Origin: Mayfieldus profundus
GTDB lineage: Bacteria; Actinomycetota; Thermoleophilia; Solirubrobacterales; 70-9
Reading direction: 5' to 3'
Length of the DNA: 64,000 nucleotides
Assembly (NCBI GenBank): GCA_038040325.1
Contig: JBBPIM010000007.1
Coordinates: 21,047 to 85,046 of the forward strand
The position numbers and the translations under genes were made by a program. Each line of letters opens with the position of its first letter. Position 1 is the first letter of the stretch. The notes below the pieces were generated by a model. The model was not told the DNA's origin, did no database searches, and saw only the letters and a list, made by a program, of their open reading frames with translations. Of this stretch, positions 32,683 to 40,848 are shown piece after piece.

Positions 32683-33729
32683 TTGACATTTGCAGACGAT
32701 GAGCGAGAGGGACGCCCCGACGACGAGGTCTCCGAAGAGGAGGACGACGACTACCAGCCGGCGTCGAGCCCCGAGCTGACCGAGGAATCCGCGAAGACAG
32801 CCGAGGCGCGTGCCGACGCCCAGCAGGTGGAGGAGCATGCCGCCGAGGAAGGCGGCGACTCCTACGTGGCCGAGGACGGCGGGATGATCGGCCGCGACTT
32901 CGCGATCCCGGGCGTCGATCCGGACGACAGCAGCCCCTACCGCTGGCATACCGGCGAGAAGCGCGACCACGGCGGAGAGGACGCGATCGAGGTCATCGAC
33001 CTCGTCAAGCAGTTCGGCCGCACCCGCATCCTCAACGGCCTCAACCTGGGCCTGCCGGACGATCAGATCTCGATGGTGCTCGGCCCCTCGGGCACCGGCA
33101 AGAGCGTGCTGATCAAGCACATCGTCGGGCTTCTCTACCCCGACTCGGGCGACGTGCTGGTGCACGGCGAGTCGATTCCGAACATGACCGACGACGAGCT
33201 GTTCGAGGTGCGCAAGAAGTTCGGGCTGCTATTCCAGGACGGCGCGTTGTTCGGCTCGATGAACATCTTCGACAACGTCTGCTTCCCGCTGCGCCAGCAC
33301 ACCGACAAGGGCGAGGACGAGATCTCGGAAGTCGTTAACCAGCGCCTGAGCGAGGTCGGGCTCGCCGAGGCGCACTTCAAGATGCCAAACGAGCTGTCGG
33401 GCGGGATGCGCAAGCGCGCCGGCTTCGCCCGGGCGCTGGTGCTCGACCCCGCGATCGTCATGTTCGACGAGCCGGACTCGGGCCTGGACCCGGTGCGCAC
33501 GGCGCTGCTCTGCGAGCTGATCCGCGAGATCCACGAGGAAAACGGCGGCTGCTATCTGGTGATCAGCCACGACCTCGGCACCGCGCGCCGCATCGCCGAC
33601 TTCCTCGCCGTGCTCTGGAAGGGCAAGATCGTCGAAAGCGGGCCCAAGGAAGCGCTGTTCAACTCGGAGAACGAGTTCATCTCCCAGTTCCTCAACGCAG
33701 AGGTCGAGGGCCCGCTGGCGATGGACTGA
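32683..33729 (+). CDS. MlaF/Mkl-type ABC transporter ATPase with acidic N-terminal extension
   Basis: 348 residues. The first ~100 are a highly acidic, probably disordered extension (DEVSEEEDDDYQ, QQVEEHAAEEGG) that ordinary MlaF proteins lack. The ABC domain has GPSGTGKS (Walker A, about residue 130), a Q-loop LLFQDGALFGSMN, signature LSGGMRKRAGFARAL, and IVMFDEPDSGLDPV (Walker B), the MlaF/Mkl pattern. The start is a TTG 6 nt after AGGAGG, overlapping the end of the permease gene. No MCE-domain protein follows, so the lipid-binding part must be encoded elsewhere. Confidence 0.92.
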   Translation: MTFADDEREGRPDDEVSEEEDDDYQPASSPELTEESAKTAEARADAQQVEEHAAEEGGDSYVAEDGGMIGRDFAIPGVDPDDSSPYRWHTGEKRDHGGEDAIEVIDLVKQFGRTRILNGLNLGLPDDQISMVLGPSGTGKSVLIKHIVGLLYPDSGDVLVHGESIPNMTDDELFEVRKKFGLLFQDGALFGSMNIFDNVCFPLRQHTDKGEDEISEVVNQRLSEVGLAEAHFKMPNELSGGMRKRAGFARALVLDPAIVMFDEPDSGLDPVRTALLCELIREIHEENGGCYLVISHDLGTARRIADFLAVLWKGKIVESGPKEALFNSENEFISQFLNAEVEGPLAMD

Positions 33730-33730
33730 G

Positions 33731-33752
33731 CCCGCGGCCGAAAGGCCGCGGG
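33731..33752 (+). terminator. strong hairpin after the YrbE-MlaF operon
   Basis: CCCGCGGCC and GGCCGCGGG form a perfect 9-bp stem around a GAAA tetraloop, starting 1 nt after the TGA. No T run follows (TCCTGTC). Confidence 0.65.
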
Positions 33753-33758
33753 TCCTGT

Positions 33759-33784
33759 CACGGCGGACGCGCTTCCGCGCCGTG
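33759..33784. terminator. second hairpin between convergent genes
   Basis: CACGGCG (33759-33765) pairs with CGCCGTG (33778-33784). With the first hairpin it fills the gap before the convergent PAS-GAF gene and may serve either strand. Confidence 0.4.
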
Positions 33785-33847
33785 CTCAGGAGTTGCGCGC
33801 GGTCGCGGAATCGCGCCCGCCGCACCACTCGCGGACGGGACCGCGAA

Positions 33848-34792
33848 CTAGGCCGCCCGCTCTTCGAGCACGGTGAAGAAGCGTCCGATCTGGTTGCTCA
33901 GCGACTCCATCAGCTCGACAAGCTCCTCGGGGCGATGCGAGGACTCGCGGGTGAAGAACTCGATCGCGCCCCGCACCTCGTCCCGGCGCAGGACCGGCAG
34001 GCAGATCGCAGCGTGCAGGCCGGCCTTTGCCGCTGCGTCGGCGCGCGGGAAGTTCGAGTCCTGGAGCACGTCGGCGACCGAGGCCGCCTCCCCGCTCGCC
34101 CACACCCGCCCCGGCAGGCCGACGCCGCGCTCGAATGCGGTCGTTCGGCTGAGCTCCAGAAAGGCCGCGGCGTCGATGTCCGGCGCGCACCACAGATCGC
34201 GACAGCGCAGCACCTGGGCGTCCTCGTCGACCTCCCACCAGCCTCCGGTCTCCCAGCCCAGGCTCTCGCCGAGCGCCGCGAGCAGCTTCGGAGCCGCCTC
34301 CGCCACCGAATCCGCCTCGGCCAATGCATTTGCCACCGCGTGCTGTGCGGCCAGGTACCGCTCGTTGCGCTTGCGCGCCGAGATGTCGTGCAGAAACGCG
34401 TGAAAGGAGTGGCGGGCCCCATCGTGCAGGGCCGAGATCGTGATCTCGATCGGGATCTCATGGCCTTCGCGGTGGATCGCCACCAGCTCGAGCCGCTTGC
34501 CGAGCACCGGTCCCGCGCCGGTCTCGAGGAACTTCTGCAGGCCGTCCCAGTGGTCCGTTCGAAATCGCTCGGGGATGATCGTGTCGGCCAGCACACGCCC
34601 GACCGCCTCATCGCGGGTCCAGCCCAGGGTGACCTCGGCCTGCCTGTTCCAATCGGTGATGAAGCCTCCTGCGTCCATCGATACGAAGGCCTCGTGCGCC
34701 GTGTCGAGGATCGAGCGGGCGTCGCTCTCCAGCCCCGCCTGTTGGGCGGAAGCCTCATCGCTCGGGTCGTGGGTTCTGCCCGTCTGATCCAT
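33848..34792 (-). CDS. PAS-GAF sensor protein without output domain
   Basis: A 314-residue cytoplasmic sensor. A PAS domain spans about residues 25-140 (FVSMDAGGFITDWNRQAEVTLGWTRDEAVGR, ending SFHAFLHDISARKRNERYL). A GAF domain spans about 150-310 (GGWWEVDEDAQVLRC, GVGLPGRVWASGEAASVADV, GAIEFFTRE). No kinase, cyclase or DNA-binding domain follows, so it must signal through a partner. Ribosome binding site AAGGAGG precedes the ATG. The ligand is unknown. Confidence 0.88.
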   Translation of the reverse strand: MDQTGRTHDPSDEASAQQAGLESDARSILDTAHEAFVSMDAGGFITDWNRQAEVTLGWTRDEAVGRVLADTIIPERFRTDHWDGLQKFLETGAGPVLGKRLELVAIHREGHEIPIEITISALHDGARHSFHAFLHDISARKRNERYLAAQHAVANALAEADSVAEAAPKLLAALGESLGWETGGWWEVDEDAQVLRCRDLWCAPDIDAAAFLELSRTTAFERGVGLPGRVWASGEAASVADVLQDSNFPRADAAAKAGLHAAICLPVLRRDEVRGAIEFFTRESSHRPEELVELMESLSNQIGRFFTVLEERAA

Positions 34793-34899
34793 CTATTGGG
34801 CCCTCCTTGAATACCGCAAGCTGGAAGTTTTAGATCATGACGCGAGCGTCAAGCCTGGGCGCCGGTAGGCAATCGGCGCCTGGCGGCGTCGCCGCTCCC

Positions 34900-34905
34900 T
34901 AACCT
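34900..34905 (+). promoter_or_regulatory. candidate leaderless -10 box TAACCT for the MMPL gene
   Basis: TAACCT ends 6 nt before the GTG at 34912. An inverted repeat TGACGC-GA-GCGTCA lies about 50 nt upstream. Confidence 0.5.
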
Positions 34906-34911
34906 TCCCCT

Positions 34912-37590
34912 GTGAGCTCTGCAGAGAGGTTCGGCGGGATTGCTGCCTGGGCCGCGCGGCAGGCGCGGGCGCTGCTGCTCGCGACCGCGCTGGTCGCGGC
35001 GGCGGCCGCAGTCGCCGCATCGCAGCTCGACACCGACGCCGGCACCGACACACTCGTCGACCGCGACTCGGCGAGCTTCCAGGCGACCGAGGACTTCCGC
35101 CGCAAGTTCGGCGACGACGCCGTGGTGGTGCTGATCGAGGGGGACCTGCGCCGCCTCGTCCTCACCCGGAACCTCGGCAAGCTGCTGCGGCTCGAGGGCT
35201 GTCTGTCCGGCAACGTGCCGGAGGGGGTCAAGCCGCTCGCGGGCCCCTGCACCGAGCTGGCCGAGTCGAAACCCGCCAAGGTCGTCTACGGGCCCGCCAC
35301 CTTCCTCAACCAGGCGGTGCTGGGAATCGAGTCTGCGCTGGGCGGTCAAATCCAGCAGACTCAGGGGCTCGCCGCGCAGGCGGCGCGCTTCGCCGCCAAA
35401 CAGGCCGCTGCGGCGGGGGCCACCAAGGCTGAGCAGCAGCAGGCGGCGAAGGGGGCCGCTGCGGCGGTCGGCCAGCAGTTCCAGGCGCGCTTGCTGCGCG
35501 TCGCCGCCAACTACGGGATCACCCGCCTGCCGCAGATCGACGATCCCCTCTTCGTCAGCCAGGTCGTCTTCGACACACGCCAGCCGCCCGGCACGCCGAA
35601 GGCCCGCTTCGCCTATCTGTTCCCCAATCGCGACTCGACGCTGATCTCGATCCGGCTGCGCCCCGACCTCACCGAGTCCGAGCGAAGCAGCTCGCTGGGC
35701 CTGATCCGCGACGCGGTCTACGACACCACACCCCGGCCGCGATGCCAGAACCGACCCTGTTTCGAGCTCGACGGAGGCCGCTACGTGGTCAGCGGCGCGC
35801 CCGTGGTGGTGGACGGGGTGGCGGGCAAGCTGCGCAGCGCCCTGCTGATCCTGTTCGCGGCGGCCCTTGTGGTGATGGCGGCGACCCTGATGCTGGTCTT
35901 CCGCTCGCGGCTGCGGCTGCTGCCACTGGCTCTGGCCCTGGCCGCCGCCGCGATCACCTTCGGGCTGCTCGGCCTGTTCGGGGGCTCGCTGACCATCGCA
36001 TCCATCGCGGTTCTGCCGGTGCTGATCGGATTGGCGGTCGACTACGCGATCCAGCTCCAGGCCCGCTTCGACGAGGCGGAGGCCGGGGGCGCGAGCGGAG
36101 TCGAGGCCGCGCGGCTGGCGGCCTCGCGGGCAGCGCCGGTGGTGGGAACCGCCTGCCTCGCCACCGCCGCCGGCTTCGCCGTGCTTCTGCTCTCGCCGGT
36201 TCCGATGGTGCGAGGCTTCGGCCTGATGCTGGTTGCCGGTGTCGCGATCGCCTTCGGCCTGGCCCTGACCGTCGGCTTCGCCGCGCTTTCGCTCCGCGAA
36301 CCCGAGCAGCGAGGAACGAGGAACGAGGAACGAGGAACGAGGAACGAGCGGCTCCGAGCCCGCATCTCCGACCGCGTTCAAACCTTCGGAAAGCACGCTC
36401 TTGCCGTTTCAATCGAGAGCCCCGGCCGCGTGCTGGTTGTTGCCGCGGCGCTGGCGCTGACAGGATGGGTGGCGGGCTCGCGCACGGAGATTGCCTCCGA
36501 CATCCGCGAGCTGGTGCCGCAGGACCTGGCCGAAGTGCGCGACCTGAACGAGCTGCAGGACGTCACCGGCGTCTCCGGCGAGCTGGACGTGACCGTGCGC
36601 GCCGACGACGTCACCGACCCCGACCTGGTCGAGTGGATGGCCGGCTTCAGGGAGCGGGTGCTGCAGCGCCACGGCTTCCGCGGCGAGTTCCCGAGCTGCA
36701 AGGCGGCCGAGCTGTGCCCGGGGACCTCGCTGACCGACTTCTTCGGCAATCCCGGGCAGGGCCTCACCAGCGAGCGGATCAGGGCCTTGATCGAGGCGAT
36801 CCCCGCCTACGACTCGCAGGCGGTCGTCACTCTCGACCGCGACACCGGTGCCCCCGGCGACACCACCAACATGTCGTTCGGGATCCGAGTGATGCCGCTC
36901 GACGAGCAGCAGGACCTGATTGAGGACATCCGCGGCCAGATCGACCCGCCCGGGGCAGGCAACGGCCCTCCGCCCGGCGCCGAAGTGCGCCTCGCCGGGC
37001 TGCCGGTGCTCGCCGCCGAGTCCAACTCGGCGCTGTCGGACAGCCGCTACTGGCTCACGCTGGCCGGCCTGCTGGCGGTGGCGCTCGCGCTGCTCGCCGT
37101 CTACCGGTCGGCCACGCGCGCGCTGGTGCCGCTGATCCCGATCGTGCTGGCGACCGGCTGGTCCTCGCTGGTGATCGCCGCCAGCGACATCCCCCTCAAC
37201 CCGATGTCGGCGACGCTGGGCGCGCTGGTGATAGCGATCTCCACCGAGTTCAGCGTGATCCTCGCCTCCCGCTACCACGAGGAGCGGCGCGAGGGCCGCT
37301 CGGTCGGAGAGTCGCTGCGGCGCTCCTACTCCCGCACCGGTGCGGCGGTGCTCGCCTCGGGGCTGACGGCGATCGCCGGCTTCGGCACCCTGGTGGTGAC
37401 CGTGATCCCGGGGCTCGGCGCCTATGACTTCCCGATGCTGCGCGACTTCGGTTTCGTCACCGTGGTCGACCTCGGCGTGTCTCTGCTCGGCGTGTTGCTG
37501 GTCCTGCCCGCGGTGCTGGTCTGGGCCGAGGCCGGGTTCGAGGTGCGCGGCGTCCCGCTCCCTCGCCGCCTCGCCGCCCTGCGGCGGTGA
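34912..37590 (+). CDS. MMPL/RND superfamily exporter (HpnN-like)
   Basis: An 892-residue RND-type pump with twofold symmetry. It has one N-terminal helix, a ~270-residue external domain, five helices, a cytoplasmic loop, then a second helix, external domain and five helices. The proton-relay-type segments are LIGLAVDYAIQLQARF and ALVIAISTEFSVILASRYHEE; the second lacks the usual GxxxDY aspartate (STEFS instead). It probably exports a lipid. The loop between the halves has a 7-residue repeat (RGTRNEE) that is encoded by heptamer array H3. It overlaps the next gene by GTGA. Confidence 0.9.
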   Translation: MSSAERFGGIAAWAARQARALLLATALVAAAAAVAASQLDTDAGTDTLVDRDSASFQATEDFRRKFGDDAVVVLIEGDLRRLVLTRNLGKLLRLEGCLSGNVPEGVKPLAGPCTELAESKPAKVVYGPATFLNQAVLGIESALGGQIQQTQGLAAQAARFAAKQAAAAGATKAEQQQAAKGAAAAVGQQFQARLLRVAANYGITRLPQIDDPLFVSQVVFDTRQPPGTPKARFAYLFPNRDSTLISIRLRPDLTESERSSSLGLIRDAVYDTTPRPRCQNRPCFELDGGRYVVSGAPVVVDGVAGKLRSALLILFAAALVVMAATLMLVFRSRLRLLPLALALAAAAITFGLLGLFGGSLTIASIAVLPVLIGLAVDYAIQLQARFDEAEAGGASGVEAARLAASRAAPVVGTACLATAAGFAVLLLSPVPMVRGFGLMLVAGVAIAFGLALTVGFAALSLREPEQRGTRNEERGTRNERLRARISDRVQTFGKHALAVSIESPGRVLVVAAALALTGWVAGSRTEIASDIRELVPQDLAEVRDLNELQDVTGVSGELDVTVRADDVTDPDLVEWMAGFRERVLQRHGFRGEFPSCKAAELCPGTSLTDFFGNPGQGLTSERIRALIEAIPAYDSQAVVTLDRDTGAPGDTTNMSFGIRVMPLDEQQDLIEDIRGQIDPPGAGNGPPPGAEVRLAGLPVLAAESNSALSDSRYWLTLAGLLAVALALLAVYRSATRALVPLIPIVLATGWSSLVIAASDIPLNPMSATLGALVIAISTEFSVILASRYHEERREGRSVGESLRRSYSRTGAAVLASGLTAIAGFGTLVVTVIPGLGAYDFPMLRDFGFVTVVDLGVSLLGVLLVLPAVLVWAEAGFEVRGVPLPRRLAALRR
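36303..36351. repeat. heptamer array H3 (7 units) inside the MMPL coding sequence
   Basis: Five perfect CGAGGAA units (36310-36344) flanked by CGAGCAG and CGAGCGG. Three heptamers equal seven codons, so the repeat reads through in frame as a hydrophilic RGTRNEE repeat in the predicted cytoplasmic loop. Confidence 0.9.
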
Positions 37591-38348
37591 GCGGCGAACG
37601 CGAATCCGGTGCGGGGCGCGAGGGCCCTGACGGCGAGGATGCGAAGAGGATCGCCGGCCGCCGCACCCTGGGGCCGGCGCCGCGCCCGGGCAGCCGCTAT
37701 TCGGTCGCCGTCGGCCTGCTGTTCCTGGTCGTGAGCGCGATCGCGCTCGTGAACACGATCACGACCCGCGAGGGCGGGGTGCTGGGGCTGGAGAAGGAGA
37801 CCAAGGACCTGCCGCTTGCGGAGTTCGCGGTCCCGCTCGCGGCCGGCGGCCTGGAGGGCGACGCGAACATCGCCCAGGACGACTGCTCCAGCGGGCAGCT
37901 GCCCTGCCCCCAGGACAGCCGGCGGACCCCCGCCTGCGACGTCGACGCCGCCCAGGCGATCAGGGTATGCGACTACTTCGACCGGCCCCTGGTGATCTCG
38001 TTCTGGTTCACCCGCGGCGGCGACTGTGAGGCGCAGCAGGACGTAGTCAGCGCCGTCTCGCAGCGTTACCGTGGACGCGTGAACTTCCTCTCGATCGACG
38101 TGCGCGACAGCCGCAACACGGTTCGTGACCTGATCCGCGAGCGTGGCTGGACGATGCCGGTCGGCTACGACCACGACGGGGCAGTGTCGGACGTCTACAG
38201 GGTGGGGGGCTGTCCGACCTTCGTCTTCGCCTACCCCGGCGGGATCCTCCACGAGGCGAGCATCGGAGAGCTGGATCCGCCGGCGCTCGATAGGCGGGTC
38301 CGGGAGCTGATTCGCGCCTCGCGCGCCAAGGCCCGCACCTCTCGCTGA
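37587..38348 (+). CDS. membrane-anchored TlpA/ResA-like thioredoxin with degenerate active site
   Basis: 253 residues. A single N-terminal anchor (about 38-58, VAVGLLFLVVSAIALVN) is followed by an extracytoplasmic thioredoxin domain. Where TlpA proteins have W-C-x-x-C, this one has WFTRGGDC, so the first cysteine is a glycine and only the second remains. The cis-proline loop GGCPTFVFAYPGG has an extra cysteine. Two more cysteines sit in DDCSSGQLPCPQ. It is coupled to the MMPL gene by GTGA and may assist folding or cargo transfer rather than simple dithiol reduction (inference). Confidence 0.82.
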   Translation: MSGERESGAGREGPDGEDAKRIAGRRTLGPAPRPGSRYSVAVGLLFLVVSAIALVNTITTREGGVLGLEKETKDLPLAEFAVPLAAGGLEGDANIAQDDCSSGQLPCPQDSRRTPACDVDAAQAIRVCDYFDRPLVISFWFTRGGDCEAQQDVVSAVSQRYRGRVNFLSIDVRDSRNTVRDLIRERGWTMPVGYDHDGAVSDVYRVGGCPTFVFAYPGGILHEASIGELDPPALDRRVRELIRASRAKARTSR

Positions 38349-38378
38349 GATGGGCCCGCTGACGACCCCGCTCACCTG

Positions 38379-39053
38379 ATGGCCGGCGAGGAGGAGATCG
38401 CCGGACTGCCCGCGGAGGGGGAGGCCGCCCCCGAGCGGGGCTGGGTCGCACCGGCGGTCGCCGGCGAGCTGCCGGGGCTGGGGCTTGCCTGGACCACGGT
38501 GGAGGCGAAGTCGGGGCGCAGCCCTCGCCAGGTCAAGGAACGCCTGCGCGAGCTCTCCAACCGTTTCCACGGCGGCCACGCGATCCAGATGCGCCAGCGG
38601 CCGATCCCCTGGGCCTACCGGGTGTTCTTCCGCCAGATCGGCCTCGACCCGGACCGCACCCGCACCCCGATCGAGGAGCTGGCGCTGCAGCGGATGAAGG
38701 AGGGCCACTTCAAGAGCCAGAGCCAGCTCGACGACGCGCTTACGATCGGGATCGTCGAGACGGGCGTGGCGCTGCGCGCCTTCGACGCCGAGCGGGTCGA
38801 GGGACGGCTGGGGATCCGCGCTTCGGCGCCGGGAGAGTCGCTGGAGGGCAGGCCCGGCGAGCTGCCCTCGGGGACCCTCGTGATCGCCGATGAGCGGCGC
38901 CCGCTGGCGCTGCTGTTCGGGGCCACCGCGGAGGGGCGCGGAGTTCACCCGCGAACGGGCCGCATCATGCTGGTCGCGATGCAGGTCAAGGGCGTGCCTG
39001 ACATCTCCGTCGAGGAGGCCCTCTGGCTGGCCAACGCCTGCCTGACCATCTAG
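38379..39053 (+). CDS. B3/B4 tRNA-binding domain protein
   Basis: A 224-residue protein of the stand-alone B3/B4 domain group, related to the editing-site region of the phenylalanyl-tRNA synthetase beta chain. Typical parts are QRPIPWAYRVFFRQIGLDPDRTRTPIEEL and FGATAEGRGVHPRTGRIML. Its role is unproved; it may sense or edit amino acids. Its TAG stop forms the first bases of the TAGAAT box of the next gene. Confidence 0.82.
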   Translation: MAGEEEIAGLPAEGEAAPERGWVAPAVAGELPGLGLAWTTVEAKSGRSPRQVKERLRELSNRFHGGHAIQMRQRPIPWAYRVFFRQIGLDPDRTRTPIEELALQRMKEGHFKSQSQLDDALTIGIVETGVALRAFDAERVEGRLGIRASAPGESLEGRPGELPSGTLVIADERRPLALLFGATAEGRGVHPRTGRIMLVAMQVKGVPDISVEEALWLANACLTI

Positions 39054-39056
39054 AAT
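39051..39056 (+). promoter_or_regulatory. candidate leaderless -10 box TAGAAT, containing the upstream stop codon
   Basis: TAGAAT ends 7 nt before the ATG at 39064. TAG is the stop of the B3/B4 gene. Confidence 0.45.
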
Positions 39057-39063
39057 CTCCTCA

Positions 39064-39684
39064 ATGCCGGATCTGCTCGAGCATCACGATGTGGTCGACA
39101 GCGGCAGGCTCGAAGCCCTGCTGCACGGCGACGAGCGCCCCGCACGCGTCGAGCTGCGGCGCCAGGTCGCGCGGTTGGAGTTGGAGCTCGGCGAGCTGTT
39201 CGCCTCGGCCTTCCCGCGAGGCGGGATCGAGTACAGCGTCGCTCCGGCGGGCGGCCCGCGCATGTTGGGCGTCGGCGAGCTGGAGGAAGTGCGCGACGCA
39301 TTGGCGGGGCGGATCGCGGACGTTCGCGGCATCCTTGCCGACCGCGGCTATGTGGAGGAGCGTAATCGCGAGTTCCTCGAGCGGGTGATCGCCGAGCCCG
39401 AGAAGTACCACTGGGTGCGCATCTCCAACGAGGACATCGGCGAGCCGGGCTGCCGCCACTGGCACGCCCGCCCGCGGCTCGGGCTCATCGGGATGCTGAT
39501 GGGCTGGTGGCGCATCAAGCTCTCCTCCGGTTGTCCGTTAGCGCAGGGGCGCGCCGCGTCCCGCACCAACTCTCCGCAGGCATTTGAGCTCCAAGTCGCG
39601 CAAGCGGCGCAAGCGCCATGGCTCCAGGCCGCCCCAGCAGCAGCACGCCGCGCAGTCTCAGGCCGAGGCCCGCAAGCCCGCTGA
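39064..39684 (+). CDS. conserved actinobacterial hypothetical protein
   Basis: A 206-residue protein. The central part has a helical pair (VARLELELGELFASAFPRGG and EEVRDALAGRIADVRGILADRG). It ends in HWVRISNEDIGEPGCRHWHARPRLGLIGMLMGWWRIKLSSGCPLA (quoted in parts: SNEDIGEPGCRHWH; MGWWRIKLSSGCP), a block I recognise as conserved in actinobacteria without known function. Cys-His spacing there could bind metal. The last ~46 residues go past that block and overlap the next gene by 101 nt, which suggests the ancestral stop was lost. Confidence 0.72.
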   Translation: MPDLLEHHDVVDSGRLEALLHGDERPARVELRRQVARLELELGELFASAFPRGGIEYSVAPAGGPRMLGVGELEEVRDALAGRIADVRGILADRGYVEERNREFLERVIAEPEKYHWVRISNEDIGEPGCRHWHARPRLGLIGMLMGWWRIKLSSGCPLAQGRAASRTNSPQAFELQVAQAAQAPWLQAAPAAARRAVSGRGPQAR

Positions 39685-40111
39685 GCCCGCGCGCCGGCGC
39701 AGGGCGCCCGATCAGCCGCCTCCGGCTCCGTGGGGCACGTTCCCGCTCTCCGAGCTGACGATCTTCGTCGGGCTGGTGATGCTGATCGCGGGGTTCGTCG
39801 TCTCAGGCAACCAGGGCGTGGTGATGATCGCGGTCGGGGTGGCGCTCGGCTCTCTGGGCGGACTCGAGGTGTCCGTGCGCGAGCACTTCGCCGGCTACCG
39901 CTCGCACACGATCGTGCTCGCCCTCGCCGCGGGGGTTTTCACAGCCGCGGCGATCACCGTGGTGACCACCCTCGCCTTCGACTCGGTGCTGCTGGCGATT
40001 CCGGTGGCTGCAGGCGCTGTGGCCTTTGGCGCCGCATTCCTGATCCTGCGCGGCGCCTTTCGCCGCGCCTCCGACGGGCTCTCCTTCAAGGTCGGCGGGC
40101 TGCGGGGCTAG
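39584..40111 (+). CDS. small membrane protein with basic N-terminus
   Basis: A 175-residue protein starting at a TTG. The first ~50 residues are very basic and proline-rich (SSKSRKRRKRHGSRPPQQQ). Four membrane helices follow (about 55-80, 83-100, 108-130, 135-158) and a short cytoplasmic end. Codon use is G/C-biased in this frame also in the overlap with the previous gene. The function is unknown. The stop lies in the loop of a strong hairpin. Confidence 0.65.
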   Translation: MSSKSRKRRKRHGSRPPQQQHAAQSQAEARKPAEPARRRRAPDQPPPAPWGTFPLSELTIFVGLVMLIAGFVVSGNQGVVMIAVGVALGSLGGLEVSVREHFAGYRSHTIVLALAAGVFTAAAITVVTTLAFDSVLLAIPVAAGAVAFGAAFLILRGAFRRASDGLSFKVGGLRG

Positions 40112-40140
40112 CGGCCCCGCAGCTGCGGGCGACCGCCCGC
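40100..40140. terminator. double hairpin between convergent genes (bidirectional terminator candidate)
   Basis: CTGCGGGGC and GCCCCGCAG form a perfect 9-bp stem (40100-40122) with the TAG stop codon in the loop. GCGGGC and GCCCGC form a second stem at 40125-40140. It sits 7 nt from the stop of the mIHF gene. Confidence 0.6.
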
Positions 40141-40146
40141 TCGGAC

Positions 40147-40524
40147 CTAGACCAGTGCCGGCTCGTGCTCGAGCCGGCGGCCTTCCGCCTTCGCCTCCAG
40201 CTCGTTTGCGAGCAGCAGCCGCTGGCGGTCGGTCAGGGTGCCCAGCCGCTTGTTCTCCGAGAGGGCGAGGGTGAGGAGGAACTTGCGGGCCCGGGTGCGC
40301 CCCCACCGGCGCTGGCTGGTCAGCAGCTCTGCCAGGGTCATGTTCTTCAGCTCCCATGGACATTCGCGAACGATGCCGGCAGCAGTCGCATCACCTCGGC
40401 CGATCTCGCGCTTCAGGGCTGCGCGGGCAAGGCGAACCCGGTTTGCGTGTGCCAGGGCCTGCATGTGTTGGGGTGCCTGTCCCGGAATAGAGGTCTGAGC
40501 AGGGGCGATGGTTGCAGCGTCCAC
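40147..40524 (-). CDS. mihF: actinobacterial integration host factor (mIHF-like)
   Basis: A 125-residue nucleoid protein with the mIHF core. A long N-terminal helix rich in A/R/K (ALAHANRVRLARAALKREI) is followed by LKNMTLAELLTSQRRWGRTRARKFLLTLALSENKRLGTL (quoted in parts: MTLAELLTSQRRWGRTRARK). This corresponds to the LLxxxPGVGKxRA helix-two-turn-helix, though here the GVGK element is RRWGRTR. mIHF bends DNA and is essential in mycobacteria. The GTG at 40524 is fixed by GGGAGGAG 7 nt upstream. A promoter with -35 and -10 lies about 145 nt upstream, leaving a long leader. Confidence 0.85.
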   Translation of the reverse strand: MDAATIAPAQTSIPGQAPQHMQALAHANRVRLARAALKREIGRGDATAAGIVRECPWELKNMTLAELLTSQRRWGRTRARKFLLTLALSENKRLGTLTDRQRLLLANELEAKAEGRRLEHEPALV

Positions 40525-40666
40525 GAAGACTCCTCCCTTCAAGGGGATCGGGTGCCGTATCTCTCTCTCGCGCCGCCCCGTCCGTTCCGGTCGGGGGCCC
40601 CTGGGGGTGACTGGTTTCGGTGTCTCCTCCGTCCGCTCCTGCCCCGGTGCGTGCGGCGTGCGGGGC

Positions 40667-40696
40667 AACCTACGGGGTTGCCGGGGCGAGCGTCAA
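40667..40696 (-). promoter_or_regulatory. sigma70-type promoter of the mIHF gene
   Basis: On the minus strand TTGACG (40696-40691), an 18-nt spacer and TAGGTT (40672-40667). The -10 overlaps a perfect 7-bp hairpin GGCAACC/GGTTGCC at 40664-40682. The resulting leader is about 135 nt, unlike the leaderless genes around it. The 324-bp gap 40525-40848 holds this promoter, the leader and the inverted repeat at 40761. Confidence 0.5.
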
Positions 40697-40760
40697 CCCG
40701 GATCGACGAAGCTCGCCCCGAGACGTTCGCTAAGAGCATGCTTTTCCTGCCGCCCCGGGT

Positions 40761-40780
40761 CTTGTCCAGATCCGGACAAG
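40761..40780. promoter_or_regulatory. 20-bp near-perfect inverted repeat (candidate operator)
   Basis: CTTGTCCAGATCCGGACAAG has 9 of 10 base pairs symmetric. It lies upstream of the mIHF promoter and after the stop of the SPT-like gene. Confidence 0.4.
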
Positions 40781-40848
40781 CCGAAACTACCCACCCTGGG
40801 GTATGCCGATCGGCCTTTTCGGACCGGATCGGGTCAATCAGAAACGGG

